Assembly: GCA_017471825.1 (NCBI GenBank)
Contig: JAFURQ010000003.1
Span: 1-47,183 of the forward strand
Direction of reading: 5' to 3'
Length of the DNA stretch: 47,183 nt
DNA from: Clostridia bacterium
Lineage (GTDB): Bacteria; Bacillota; Clostridia; Oscillospirales; CAG-272
In this document: positions 31,252 through 39,226 of the stretch, piece by piece
Position numbering within the stretch: position 1 is the stretch's first letter
Layout: each line of letters begins with the position of its first letter
Program-made: the position numbers and the translations under genes
The notes under the pieces: model-generated
The model's input: the letters and a program-made list of their open reading frames with translations, nothing else
The model's database searches: none
Told to the model about the DNA's origin: nothing

Positions 31252-32517
31252 ATGCACATTTACGAGCATTCCGTCCTTCTGGACGAAAGTAAATGCACCG
31301 GTTGCACCACCTGTCTCAGACACTGTCCCACAGAGGCAATAAGAATTCGTGAGGGTCATGCGGTTATTGATCCGCGCAAGTGTATTGACTGCGGCGAATG
31401 CATCAAGGTCTGTCCGCACAAGGCAAAAAAGGCTGTCTGCGGAAAGCTCTCGGACATTCAGCGCTTCAAATGGAAAATAGCGCTTCCCGCCCCCACACTT
31501 TACGGTCAGTTTGACAATCTTGACAGCGCAGACTACGTATTAAGCGGACTTCTGAAGCTCGGCTTCGATGACGTCTACGAGGTTTCAAAGGCCGCGGAGC
31601 TCGTTTCGGCTTACACCAGAGTGTATCTCAACACAGAGGGTGTTAAGAAGCCTGCGCTAAGCTCTGCCTGTCCGGTAGTGTTAAGGCTTATAAGCTTAAG
31701 ATTTCCATCACTCAGCGAGCACGTAATACATATGCTCCCACCAATGGAGATTGCCGCCAAGGCGGCAAAGGAGCGCGCGATAAAGGCGCACCCCGAATTG
31801 AAGCCCGAGGATATAGGCACGTTCTTTATCTCGCCCTGCGCAGCCAAGGCGAGCTACGTAAAAAACGGCTTCGCCGGCTATAAAAGCGCCGTTGACGGAG
31901 TTATTTCCATCAGCGACATATACTTCTCTCTTATCGGAACGATGCGCAAGGACGAAAGCATTGAGCCTCTTTCCGAATCGGGAAGAATCGGACTCGGCTG
32001 GGCAAGATCGGGCGGCGAGGCAACCGCTATTTTCAACGACGATTATCTCGCGGCTGACGGAATCGAAAACATTATCCACGTTCTCGATCAGGTAGAAACG
32101 GGAAACATCCCACCGCTCGAATTTATAGAGCTCAACGCCTGTACGGGCGGTTGCGTGGGCGGTGTGCTCACGATACAAAATCCCTTCATCGCCAAGGCGC
32201 GTCTTCAGACGCTCAGAAGATACCTTCCGATATCGCAAAATTCCATCTCCAAGGAGGAGTCTGCGTATATTCCCGACTCCTATTTGTTCGAGGATATGCC
32301 GGAGTATCATTCCAACACGAAGCTTGGCGGAAGCATTGCAGAGTCGATGCGAATGATGGCGGATATTCAGAAGCTCAAGGGCGAGCTTCCCGGTATAGAT
32401 TGCGGCTCCTGCGGAGCTCCGAATTGCAGAGCATTTGCGGAGGACGTAATCAACGGGCTTGCTACTGCTGACGGATGTCCCATAAAGGCTTTCAGAAATA
32501 AAACCGGAGAGGATTAA
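31252..32517 (+). CDS. Sensory-type [FeFe]-hydrogenase-like protein
   Basis: A 421-residue protein with two N-terminal [4Fe-4S] motifs (CTGCTTCLRHCP, CIDCGECIKVCP), a hydrogenase-like large domain and a C-terminal Fe-S motif CGSCGAPNCRAFAEDV. The H-cluster binding loops are SSACPVV (about residues 137-143), ISPCAAK and ELNACTGGCVGG. The proton-relay Cys of catalytic enzymes is an alanine (about A139), as described for sensory hydrogenases such as the Thermoanaerobacter HydS; the neighbouring cluster-ligand Cys (C140) is retained. It has no PAS or kinase domain, so any signal output must pass to the co-encoded ATPases, DRTGG or PHP proteins. Confidence 0.88.
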   Translation: MHIYEHSVLLDESKCTGCTTCLRHCPTEAIRIREGHAVIDPRKCIDCGECIKVCPHKAKKAVCGKLSDIQRFKWKIALPAPTLYGQFDNLDSADYVLSGLLKLGFDDVYEVSKAAELVSAYTRVYLNTEGVKKPALSSACPVVLRLISLRFPSLSEHVIHMLPPMEIAAKAAKERAIKAHPELKPEDIGTFFISPCAAKASYVKNGFAGYKSAVDGVISISDIYFSLIGTMRKDESIEPLSESGRIGLGWARSGGEATAIFNDDYLAADGIENIIHVLDQVETGNIPPLEFIELNACTGGCVGGVLTIQNPFIAKARLQTLRRYLPISQNSISKEESAYIPDSYLFEDMPEYHSNTKLGGSIAESMRMMADIQKLKGELPGIDCGSCGAPNCRAFAEDVINGLATADGCPIKAFRNKTGED

Positions 32518-32521
32518 TGCC

Positions 32522-32848
32522 ATGACGGTAAACGAGCTTGCAAAAAATATAAAATGCCGTGCCCTGTCCTTGCCCGACGGTGAGCGCGAGGTTTGCGGTG
32601 TTTATATCGGCGACCTGCTCAGCTGGGTTATGGGACGTGCAAGCGAGGGAGATGCGTGGATAACCATTATGTCTAACATAAACACGGTTGCCGTTGCTAC
32701 CCTTGCGGACGTATCCTGCATAATTTTAGCCGAGGGTGTGAGCCTCGACGACGAGGTTCTTGCCGTTGCAAAGGAAAAGGGCGTTAACGTCCTTACAACC
32801 GAGATGTCGGCGTATAATACCGCAGTTGCATTACACGGTATTATTTAA
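32522..32848 (+). CDS. DRTGG-domain protein 2
   Basis: A 108-residue protein of the same general type as the gene at 30458: VYIGDLLSWVMGRASEGDAWITIMSN, VADVSCIILAEG-like strand pattern and the ending VLTTEMSAYNTAVALHG. The two are distant paralogues by pattern (a strand, a conserved threonine-containing loop and a short C-terminal helix), although I could not align them by computation. It starts four bases after the sensory hydrogenase gene and overlaps the PHP gene by one base, so it pairs with the PHP and second ATPase genes. Confidence 0.75.
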   Translation: MTVNELAKNIKCRALSLPDGEREVCGVYIGDLLSWVMGRASEGDAWITIMSNINTVAVATLADVSCIILAEGVSLDDEVLAVAKEKGVNVLTTEMSAYNTAVALHGII

Positions 32849-33573
32849 TGAAAAGACTTTACTACGATCTACACAATCATTCCTGCCTTTCACCCTGCGC
32901 GGACAATGACAGCACCCCGAACAATATTGCGGGTATGGCATCGCTGTGCGGCATAAACGTTATGGCACTCACCGACCATAACACGTGTAAAAACTGCCCT
33001 GCTTTTTTCGAGGCGGCAGATAGGTACGGAATTATTCCCATTGCGGGAATGGAGCTGACGACGTCGGAGGATATTCACGTAGTTTTTCTCTTTGACGAGC
33101 TTCGGGACGCTATGCGCTTTGACGAGGCTATTTCAAAAAGACGCGTGCTTATCAAAAACCGACCCGATATTTTCGGCGAGCAGCTCATACTCGACGGTGA
33201 GGACAACGTTATCGGCAAGGACGAGCATCTTCTGTCCAACGCGACCACGGTTTCGGTGGAGGAGGTGCAACAGCTTGCGAAGGAATACGGAGCGGTGTGC
33301 TACCCTGCACATGTTGACCGCGAGTCAAACGGCATTATCGCCGTGCTGGGTGTAATTCCCGAGCATCTGAATTTCCGTTGCGTTGAAATTTATAACAAGG
33401 AAAACATTCCTGAATACAGGAAGCGCTATATTCCCGACGGAGTCGTGACAGTTATCGGCTCTGACAGCCACTGTCTTACGGATATGCGCGACGGGGAGAA
33501 CTATTTCGAGCTTGATACCGACACGGACGATATCAGCTCGCTACGAAGGCAGCTTCTCGATTTGTTGAGGTGA
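32848..33573 (+). CDS. PHP-domain phosphoesterase
   Basis: The 241-residue protein has the PHP metal-site motifs in order: DLHNHSCLSPCADN, LTDHNTCKN, GMELTTSED, CYPAHVDRESN and GSDSHC. This is a trinuclear metal site like that of the TrpH/YciV and histidinol-phosphatase families. Its substrate is unknown; a nucleotide or phosphoprotein is possible and would suit an ATPase partner. It overlaps the DRTGG gene upstream by one base and is three bases from ATPase 2, which makes it an integral part of the module rather than a passenger. Confidence 0.88.
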   Translation: MKRLYYDLHNHSCLSPCADNDSTPNNIAGMASLCGINVMALTDHNTCKNCPAFFEAADRYGIIPIAGMELTTSEDIHVVFLFDELRDAMRFDEAISKRRVLIKNRPDIFGEQLILDGEDNVIGKDEHLLSNATTVSVEEVQQLAKEYGAVCYPAHVDRESNGIIAVLGVIPEHLNFRCVEIYNKENIPEYRKRYIPDGVVTVIGSDSHCLTDMRDGENYFELDTDTDDISSLRRQLLDLLR

Positions 33574-33576
33574 AAA

Positions 33577-34125
33577 ATGAAGGAATTATCTCTTAACATA
33601 CTCGATATTGCGGAAAACTCCGCAAAAGCAAATGCCACTTTTATTGAAATCGGGATAACCGAAGCCGAGGATACCCTCGTGCTCACGATAGCCGATGACG
33701 GCTGCGGAATGAGCGCGGAAACGGTTGAGTCGGTCATAAACCCCTTTTTCACTACGAGAACGACACGAAAGGTTGGACTTGGTATCCCGCTTTTGAAGCT
33801 TGCCGCCGAGCAAACCGGAGGCGAACTCGACATAAAATCAAAGATGGCGAGTGACACCGACGCCGAGCACGGCACCGTTGTAAGAGCGCTGTTTTACAAA
33901 AACCACGTTGACTGCACGCCGCTTGGCGACGTTGCACAAACTCTGATAACTCTTATTCAGGGGCACCCCGATATTGACTTCGTTTTTGTTCATAAAAAGG
34001 GGGACAAGTCGGTAGCTCTTGACACGAGGGAGCTGAGGGTGGTTCTGGAGGACGTTCCCCTCCATACTTACGAGGTTATTATGTGGATAAAGGATAACCT
34101 CGAGGAGCAATACCAATCGTTTTGA
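33577..34125 (+). CDS. GHKL ATPase 2
   Basis: A 182-residue HATPase_c protein: N box LDIAENSAKANA, G1 loop ADDGCGM, the FFTTRTTRKVGLGIPLLK stretch with the G2 box, and a C-terminal extension of about 70 residues (LITLIQGHPDIDFVFVHKK onward) with no named domain. Unlike ATPase 1 it has the full F box and longer lid typical of sensor-kinase ATPases, but no HisKA domain. It lies three bases after the PHP gene. The 61 bases to the next gene hold no clear promoter. Confidence 0.82.
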   Translation: MKELSLNILDIAENSAKANATFIEIGITEAEDTLVLTIADDGCGMSAETVESVINPFFTTRTTRKVGLGIPLLKLAAEQTGGELDIKSKMASDTDAEHGTVVRALFYKNHVDCTPLGDVAQTLITLIQGHPDIDFVFVHKKGDKSVALDTRELRVVLEDVPLHTYEVIMWIKDNLEEQYQSF

Positions 34126-34186
34126 AATAATTTTACATACAGCACATTTCAAAAGAATCCAAATGAAATTTCAGAAAGGAATTAAA

Positions 34187-34555
34187 ATGAAATCTTTAGC
34201 TGAATTGCAAGCAATCAAAGACAGAATGAAAAGCAAAGTAGTTCTGCGTGAGGGCTCCGGAGACGTTCGCGTTGTCGTAGGTATGGCTACCTGCGGTATT
34301 GCAGCCGGAGCAAGACCCGTTCTCAATGCCTTCGTTGAGGCTGTGAACGCGGAAAATCTTACCGATAAGGTAACCGTTTCTCAGACCGGTTGCATCGGTA
34401 TCTGCCAGTTTGAGCCCGTTGTTGAGGTTTACGAGGCAGGCAAGGAAAAAACCACTTACGTAAAGATGACCCCCGAGAAGGTTGCGGAGGTTGTTGAAAA
34501 GCATCTTAAAGGCGGCAAGGTTGTTACAGAGTTCACTATTGCCGAAGTTAAATAA
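34187..34555 (+). CDS. [2Fe-2S] thioredoxin-like ferredoxin subunit
   Basis: The 122-residue protein has a thioredoxin-like [2Fe-2S] fold: GMATCGIAAGARP and QTGCIGICQFEPVVEV carry the four expected cysteines, and the ending VAEVVEKHLKGGKVV matches small NuoE-like ferredoxins fused or adjacent to NuoF in hydrogenases. I start it at the ATG at 34187, with AGAAAGGA six bases away; the frame extends upstream to 34163 but without a better site. It is 14 bases from hydB. The HydB N-terminus has a similar domain, so two of these electron-entry domains act in series. Confidence 0.9.
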   Translation: MKSLAELQAIKDRMKSKVVLREGSGDVRVVVGMATCGIAAGARPVLNAFVEAVNAENLTDKVTVSQTGCIGICQFEPVVEVYEAGKEKTTYVKMTPEKVAEVVEKHLKGGKVVTEFTIAEVK

Positions 34556-34569
34556 TTGGAGGTAAAGTT

Positions 34570-36396
34570 ATGATTCGTGCACATGTGCTTGTCTGCGGCG
34601 GTACAGGCTGTACCTCTTCCGGAAGTAAGGCGGTTCAGGAGGCTTTTACAAAGCATATCGCTGAATACGGTCTTGCCGAGGAGGTAAAACTCGTTCAGAC
34701 AGGTTGTTTCGGCCTTTGCGCCCTCGGTCCCGTTGTTATTGTTTATCCCGACGGAACCTTCTACAGCCGCGTTACTGCTGACGACGTAAAGGAAATCGTT
34801 GAGGAGCATCTTCTCAAGGGTAGAGTCGTTGAGCGTCTTGTTTACGCCGATACCGGTGAAGATGCAGAGGCTATCAAGGAAAAGGTTAACGTATCCCTTA
34901 ACGATACGGCATTCTACAAGTCCCAGAGAAGAATAGTTCTTCGTAACTGCGGTGTTATCGACCCTGACAACATCGATGAGTATATCGCTATGGACGGTTA
35001 TCAGGCACTTGCAAAGGTGCTTACCGAGATGACTCCCGAGGAGGTTATCAAGAAGGTTTCCGATTCCGGTCTTCGCGGAAGAGGAGGCGGAGGCTTCCCC
35101 ACCGGTCGCAAGTGGGCTCTTTGCGCTCCCAACAAGGCTCCCCAGAAGTACGTTGTTTGTAACGCAGACGAGGGCGACCCCGGAGCGTTCATGGACCGTT
35201 CCATTCTTGAGGGTGACCCCCACTGCCTTATCGAGGCAATGGCTATCTGCGGCTATGCAGTAGGCGCTACCAAGGGTTACGTATACGTTCGTGCAGAGTA
35301 TCCTATCGCAGTTGACAGACTTCAGAAGGCTATTGATGCGGCTAACGAGTACGGACTTCTCGGCAAGGATATCTTCGGCTCCGGCTTTGATTTTGATCTT
35401 CAGATCAGACTTGGTGCGGGCGCGTTCGTTTGCGGCGAGGAAACCGCTCTTATGACCTCGATTGAGGGTAACAGAGGTGAGCCCCGTCCCCGTCCTCCGT
35501 ATCCTGCTGTTAAGGGTCTTTTTGAATCTTCCACAGTTGAGAACAACGTTGAGACCTTTGCAAACATTCCTCAGATAATTCTTCACGATACCGAGTGGTT
35601 CACCTCTATGGGTACCGAAAAGTCCAAGGGAACCAAGGTATTTGCACTTGGCGGAAATATCGAGCACACCGGTCTTGTTGAGATCCCTATGGGTACTACC
35701 CTTCGCGAGATCATTTACGACATCGGCGGCGGTATTCCCAACGGCAAGCAGTTCAAGGCAGCGCAGACCGGCGGTCCCTCCGGCGGTTGTATCCCCGCAA
35801 GCCTTATTGACACCGAGGTTGACTACGATAACCTTGTATCTCTCGGCTGTATGATGGGCTCCGGCGGTCTTATCGTTATGGACGAGGATACCTGTATGGT
35901 TGACATGGCTAAGTTCTTCCTTGAGTTTACCGTTGACGAGTCCTGCGGTAAGTGTACCCCCTGCCGTGTAGGTACCAGACGTCTTCTTGAGCTCCTTGAG
36001 AAGATTACCGACGGTAAGGGCACGCTTGAGGACCTTGACAGACTTGAAGAGCTTTGCAACTACATAAAGCAGAACTCCCTTTGCGGTCTTGGACAAACTG
36101 CACCCAACCCCGTTCTCGCTACACTCAAATTCTTCAGAGAAGAATATATCGCTCACGTTGTTGACAAGAAGTGTCCTGCAGGCGTTTGTAAGTCACTCCT
36201 TTCCTTCAACATTGACAAGGATAAGTGTATCGGCTGCGGCAAGTGTGCAAAGAACTGCCCTGTTGATGCTATTACAAAGACAGATTATGTAGCTCCCGGA
36301 CATAAGCTTCCCTCCTACGTTATCGATACCGCAAAGTGTATCAAATGTAGTGCTTGTATGGCAGGCTGTAAGTTCGGCGCTATATCCAAGATATAA
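34570..36396 (+). CDS. hydB: NAD-linked hydrogenase subunit, NuoF/HydB type
   Basis: The 608-residue protein has a thioredoxin-like [2Fe-2S] domain (1-90; CGGTGC and QTGCFGLC), the FMN and NADH-binding NuoF core (LRGRGGGGFPTGRKW near 168-182; NADEGDPGAFMDR; GAGAFVCGEETAL), an SLBB-type region, the [4Fe-4S] motif ESCGKCTPCRVG near 457-468 with a fourth Cys in NSLCGLGQ, and a C-terminal 2x[4Fe-4S] ferredoxin (CIGCGKCAKNC from 553, CIKCSACMAGC from 590). It oxidises or reduces NAD(P)H for the hydrogenase. Codon use in hydB is strongly biased, as in abundant proteins. Confidence 0.97.
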   Translation: MIRAHVLVCGGTGCTSSGSKAVQEAFTKHIAEYGLAEEVKLVQTGCFGLCALGPVVIVYPDGTFYSRVTADDVKEIVEEHLLKGRVVERLVYADTGEDAEAIKEKVNVSLNDTAFYKSQRRIVLRNCGVIDPDNIDEYIAMDGYQALAKVLTEMTPEEVIKKVSDSGLRGRGGGGFPTGRKWALCAPNKAPQKYVVCNADEGDPGAFMDRSILEGDPHCLIEAMAICGYAVGATKGYVYVRAEYPIAVDRLQKAIDAANEYGLLGKDIFGSGFDFDLQIRLGAGAFVCGEETALMTSIEGNRGEPRPRPPYPAVKGLFESSTVENNVETFANIPQIILHDTEWFTSMGTEKSKGTKVFALGGNIEHTGLVEIPMGTTLREIIYDIGGGIPNGKQFKAAQTGGPSGGCIPASLIDTEVDYDNLVSLGCMMGSGGLIVMDEDTCMVDMAKFFLEFTVDESCGKCTPCRVGTRRLLELLEKITDGKGTLEDLDRLEELCNYIKQNSLCGLGQTAPNPVLATLKFFREEYIAHVVDKKCPAGVCKSLLSFNIDKDKCIGCGKCAKNCPVDAITKTDYVAPGHKLPSYVIDTAKCIKCSACMAGCKFGAISKI

Positions 36397-36414
36397 TGAA
36401 AGGAGTACGCTGTA

Positions 36415-38169
36415 ATGGAAATGCTTAATGTAAAAGTTAACGGTATCGCTGTAAGCGTACCCAAGGGCGCCACTATTCTCGAGGCTGCCCGTGCAGCAGG
36501 CGTGGAAGTCCCCACCCTCTGCTATATGAAGGAGAAAAATGAAATCGGTGCCTGCCGTATCTGCGTTGTTGAAGCAACCGGCGCGCGCGGACTTGTTACC
36601 GCCTGCGTATATCCCGTTACCGAGGGTATGGAGATTCAGACCAACTCACCCAAGGTAAGAGCGGCACGCAAAACCACCCTTGAGCTTATTCTCTCCACTC
36701 ACGATATGAGCTGTCTTTCCTGCTCGCGTTCCACCAACTGCGAGCTTCAGAAGCTTTGTCTTGAATACGGTGTAAACTCGAAGGAGTTTGAAGGCTTCAA
36801 GCCCACCTATGAGCTTGACTACTCTACCCCCCACCTCGTAAGAGATAACAACAAGTGTATCCTTTGCCGCAGATGCGTTGCGGTATGTGAGGAGCAGCAC
36901 GTTGCAGTTATCGGCGCAAACAACCGCGGTATCGATACCTGCATCGGTCAGCCCTTCAATATGGACCTTGGCGATACTCCCTGTATCTCCTGCGGTCAGT
37001 GTACTGCAGTTTGCCCCACCGGCGCACTCGTTGAGCGCGACGATACCGACAAGGTATGGGCGGCTCTCGCTGATTCCTCCAAGCACGTTGTTGTTCAGAC
37101 CGCTCCCTCCATCAGAGCAACTCTCGGCGAGTGCTTCGGTATGCCTATCGGAACCAACGTTGAGGGCAAGATGGTTGCGGCTCTGCGCCGTCTTGGCTTT
37201 GAAAAGGTATTTGACACCAACACCGCTGCTGACTTTACCATCGTTGAAGAGGCTACCGAGCTTCTTGAGCGCGTAAAGAACGGCGGAACCCTTCCCATGA
37301 TCACCTCCTGCTCTCCCGGATGGGTTAAGTTCTGCGAGTACTACTATCCCGAGTATATCGGACACCTCTCCTCCTGCAAGTCTCCTCAGCAGATGGGCGG
37401 CGCGCTCATAAAGACCTACTGGGCTGAAAAGATGGGCTACGATCCTAAGGATATCTTCGTCGTTTCCATCATGCCCTGTACCGCGAAGAAGTTCGAGGTT
37501 CAGAGAGACGATATGTGTGCGGCAGGCGAAGGAATCGTTGACGTTGACGTTGCTCTCACGACCCGTGAGCTTGCAAAGATGATTGGCAGAGCAGGTATCA
37601 AGTTCACCGCTCTTCCTGACGAAGAATTTGACACGGCTCTAGGTGTTGACACCGGTGCGGCTGTTATCTTCGGTGCAACCGGCGGCGTTATGGAGGCTGC
37701 ACTTCGTACCGCTAACGACGTTCTTACCGGTAAGGACAACAAGGAGATAGAGTTTACCGAGGTTCGCGGAACCGAGGGTCTCAAGGAAGCTACCTACAAT
37801 ATCGCAGGTATGGATATCAAGGTTTGCGTTGCTTCCGGCGCGGCTAATGCGAAGCTTGTTATGGACAAGATTGCAAGCGGTGAGGCAGATTGGACGTTCG
37901 TTGAGATTATGGGATGCCCCGGCGGCTGTGTAAACGGCGGCGGTCAGCCCATTCAGCCTCAGTACGTACGCGACACCGTTGATCTCAAGGCTGTAAGAGC
38001 TAAGGCTCTTTACGATCAGGATGCGGCAATGGAGATGAGAAAGTCGCACAACAACCCCATCATTAAGGAAGTTTACGACAACTACTTTAAGGGTGGATAC
38101 GGTTGTCACAAGGCGCACCACATTCTTCACACCTCCTACGTTGCTCGTAAGAGATTCGACAAGGTTTAA
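36415..38169 (+). CDS. hydA: [FeFe]-hydrogenase catalytic subunit
   Basis: The 584-residue enzyme has a plant-type [2Fe-2S] domain (GACRICVVE), a His-ligated [4Fe-4S] site (H96 in STHDMSCLSCSRSTNC), two [4Fe-4S] motifs (CILCRRCVAVC, CISCGQCTAVC) and the H-cluster domain. Its loops are TSCSPGW (297-303), IMPCTAKKF and EIMGCPGGCVNGGGQP, which place it with NAD-linked trimeric enzymes. Position 300 is Ser where CpI-type enzymes have Cys, and a Cys occurs in SSCKSPQQM (about 321). I recall both from trimeric enzymes but cannot check here. It catalyses reversible H2 formation with electrons from HydB and ferredoxin. A short Cys-free tail follows. Confidence 0.97.
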   Translation: MEMLNVKVNGIAVSVPKGATILEAARAAGVEVPTLCYMKEKNEIGACRICVVEATGARGLVTACVYPVTEGMEIQTNSPKVRAARKTTLELILSTHDMSCLSCSRSTNCELQKLCLEYGVNSKEFEGFKPTYELDYSTPHLVRDNNKCILCRRCVAVCEEQHVAVIGANNRGIDTCIGQPFNMDLGDTPCISCGQCTAVCPTGALVERDDTDKVWAALADSSKHVVVQTAPSIRATLGECFGMPIGTNVEGKMVAALRRLGFEKVFDTNTAADFTIVEEATELLERVKNGGTLPMITSCSPGWVKFCEYYYPEYIGHLSSCKSPQQMGGALIKTYWAEKMGYDPKDIFVVSIMPCTAKKFEVQRDDMCAAGEGIVDVDVALTTRELAKMIGRAGIKFTALPDEEFDTALGVDTGAAVIFGATGGVMEAALRTANDVLTGKDNKEIEFTEVRGTEGLKEATYNIAGMDIKVCVASGAANAKLVMDKIASGEADWTFVEIMGCPGGCVNGGGQPIQPQYVRDTVDLKAVRAKALYDQDAAMEMRKSHNNPIIKEVYDNYFKGGYGCHKAHHILHTSYVARKRFDKV

Positions 38170-38179
38170 TAACTGACTA

Positions 38180-38207
38180 AAAGCAGGGCTTCGGCCCTGC
38201 TTTTTTT
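38180..38207 (+). terminator. Terminator of the hydrogenase operon
   Basis: AAAGCAGGGC pairs with GCCCTGCTTT around a TTCG tetraloop, followed by a T-run. A textbook intrinsic terminator. Confidence 0.96.
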
Positions 38208-38218
38208 ATTTTTTGTTA

Positions 38219-38247
38219 TTGACTTAAATAATAGTATATGTTAAAAT
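38219..38247 (+). promoter_or_regulatory. Promoter of cysK-GH20
   Basis: TTGACT (38219-38224) and TAAAAT (38242-38247), 17-base spacer, directly behind the hydrogenase terminator; a TGAGGTG site precedes the ATG at 38276. Confidence 0.72.
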
Positions 38248-38275
38248 GGTTATACTTACATAGTGAGGTGATACT

Positions 38276-39205
38276 ATGTCAAACATTTACGATTCGGTAA
38301 CGGAGCTTATCGGAAGAACTCCGCTTCTGAGACTGCACGGTATTGAGAGAGAATTCGGACTCGAAGCGCGGCTTTTGGCAAAGCTTGAGTCCTTCAACCC
38401 TGCCGGCTCCGCAAAGGACAGAATTGCAGCAAAAATTATAAAGGATGCCGAGGATAGCGGCTTATTAACCGAGGGGGCGGTAATTATAGAGCCTACCTCC
38501 GGCAACACAGGAATAGCCCTTGCGGCGATAGGTGCGGCGCGAGGCTACCGCGTGATAATCGTTATGCCCGACACAATGAGCATTGAGAGGCGCAAGCTTA
38601 TATCCGCATACGGCGCAGAGGTTGTGCTGAGTGACGGAGCGCTCGGTATGGCAGGCGCTATCGCGCTGGCAAAGGATATAGCCGAAGGGACAGAAAATGC
38701 CTTTATAGCGGGGCAGTTTTACAACCCTGCAAACCCCAAGGCGCACTACGACAGCACGGGGCCCGAGATTTACGCCGACACCGATGGCGATATAGATATT
38801 TTTATCGCGGGCGTTGGAACGGGCGGAACCATCAGCGGCACAGGAAGATATTTGAAGGAGCAAAATCCCGAAATAAAAATAATTGCCGTTGAGCCGAAGG
38901 ATTCACCCATGCTTTCCGAGGGTAAAAAGGGTGCTCACGGCATTCAGGGGATTGGCGCAGGCTTTATTCCCGACACTCTTGATACCGATGTATACGATGA
39001 GATACTTACCGTTGAGCTCAAATGCGCGAAAAAAAGTGCCAATGCGTTGGCACGGTGTGACGGTATTCTTACGGGGATTTCATCCGGCGCGGCGCTTGAT
39101 GCGGCAATCCGCATGGCGAGGCGCGAGGAAAATCGCGGAAAATCAATAGTCGTTCTGTTGCCCGATACAGGCGAACGTTATTTATCGGCTGATTTATTTG
39201 ACTAA
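38276..39205 (+). CDS. cysK: Cysteine synthase A (O-acetylserine sulfhydrylase)
   Basis: This 309-residue fold-type II PLP enzyme makes cysteine from O-acetylserine and sulfide. Motifs are the PLP lysine in NPAGSAKDRIA, the PTSGNTGIALA loop, GTGGTISG phosphate-binding loop, VEPKDSPML, and GAGFIPDTLD. The length is normal for CysK. A GAGGTG site lies before the ATG. It is followed after 21 bases by the GH20 gene on the same transcript, an odd pairing with no obvious metabolic link. Cysteine supply would suit the demand for Fe-S clusters, but that link is inference. Confidence 0.95.
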   Translation: MSNIYDSVTELIGRTPLLRLHGIEREFGLEARLLAKLESFNPAGSAKDRIAAKIIKDAEDSGLLTEGAVIIEPTSGNTGIALAAIGAARGYRVIIVMPDTMSIERRKLISAYGAEVVLSDGALGMAGAIALAKDIAEGTENAFIAGQFYNPANPKAHYDSTGPEIYADTDGDIDIFIAGVGTGGTISGTGRYLKEQNPEIKIIAVEPKDSPMLSEGKKGAHGIQGIGAGFIPDTLDTDVYDEILTVELKCAKKSANALARCDGILTGISSGAALDAAIRMARREENRGKSIVVLLPDTGERYLSADLFD

Positions 39206-39226
39206 TTTTATAAGGAGATATAAAAA

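Noticed and set aside
34456-36156. 566-residue open frame on the minus strand opposite hydB
   Set aside because: Shadow of a highly expressed gene with biased codons; no motif, and no promoter or ribosome site that I could support.
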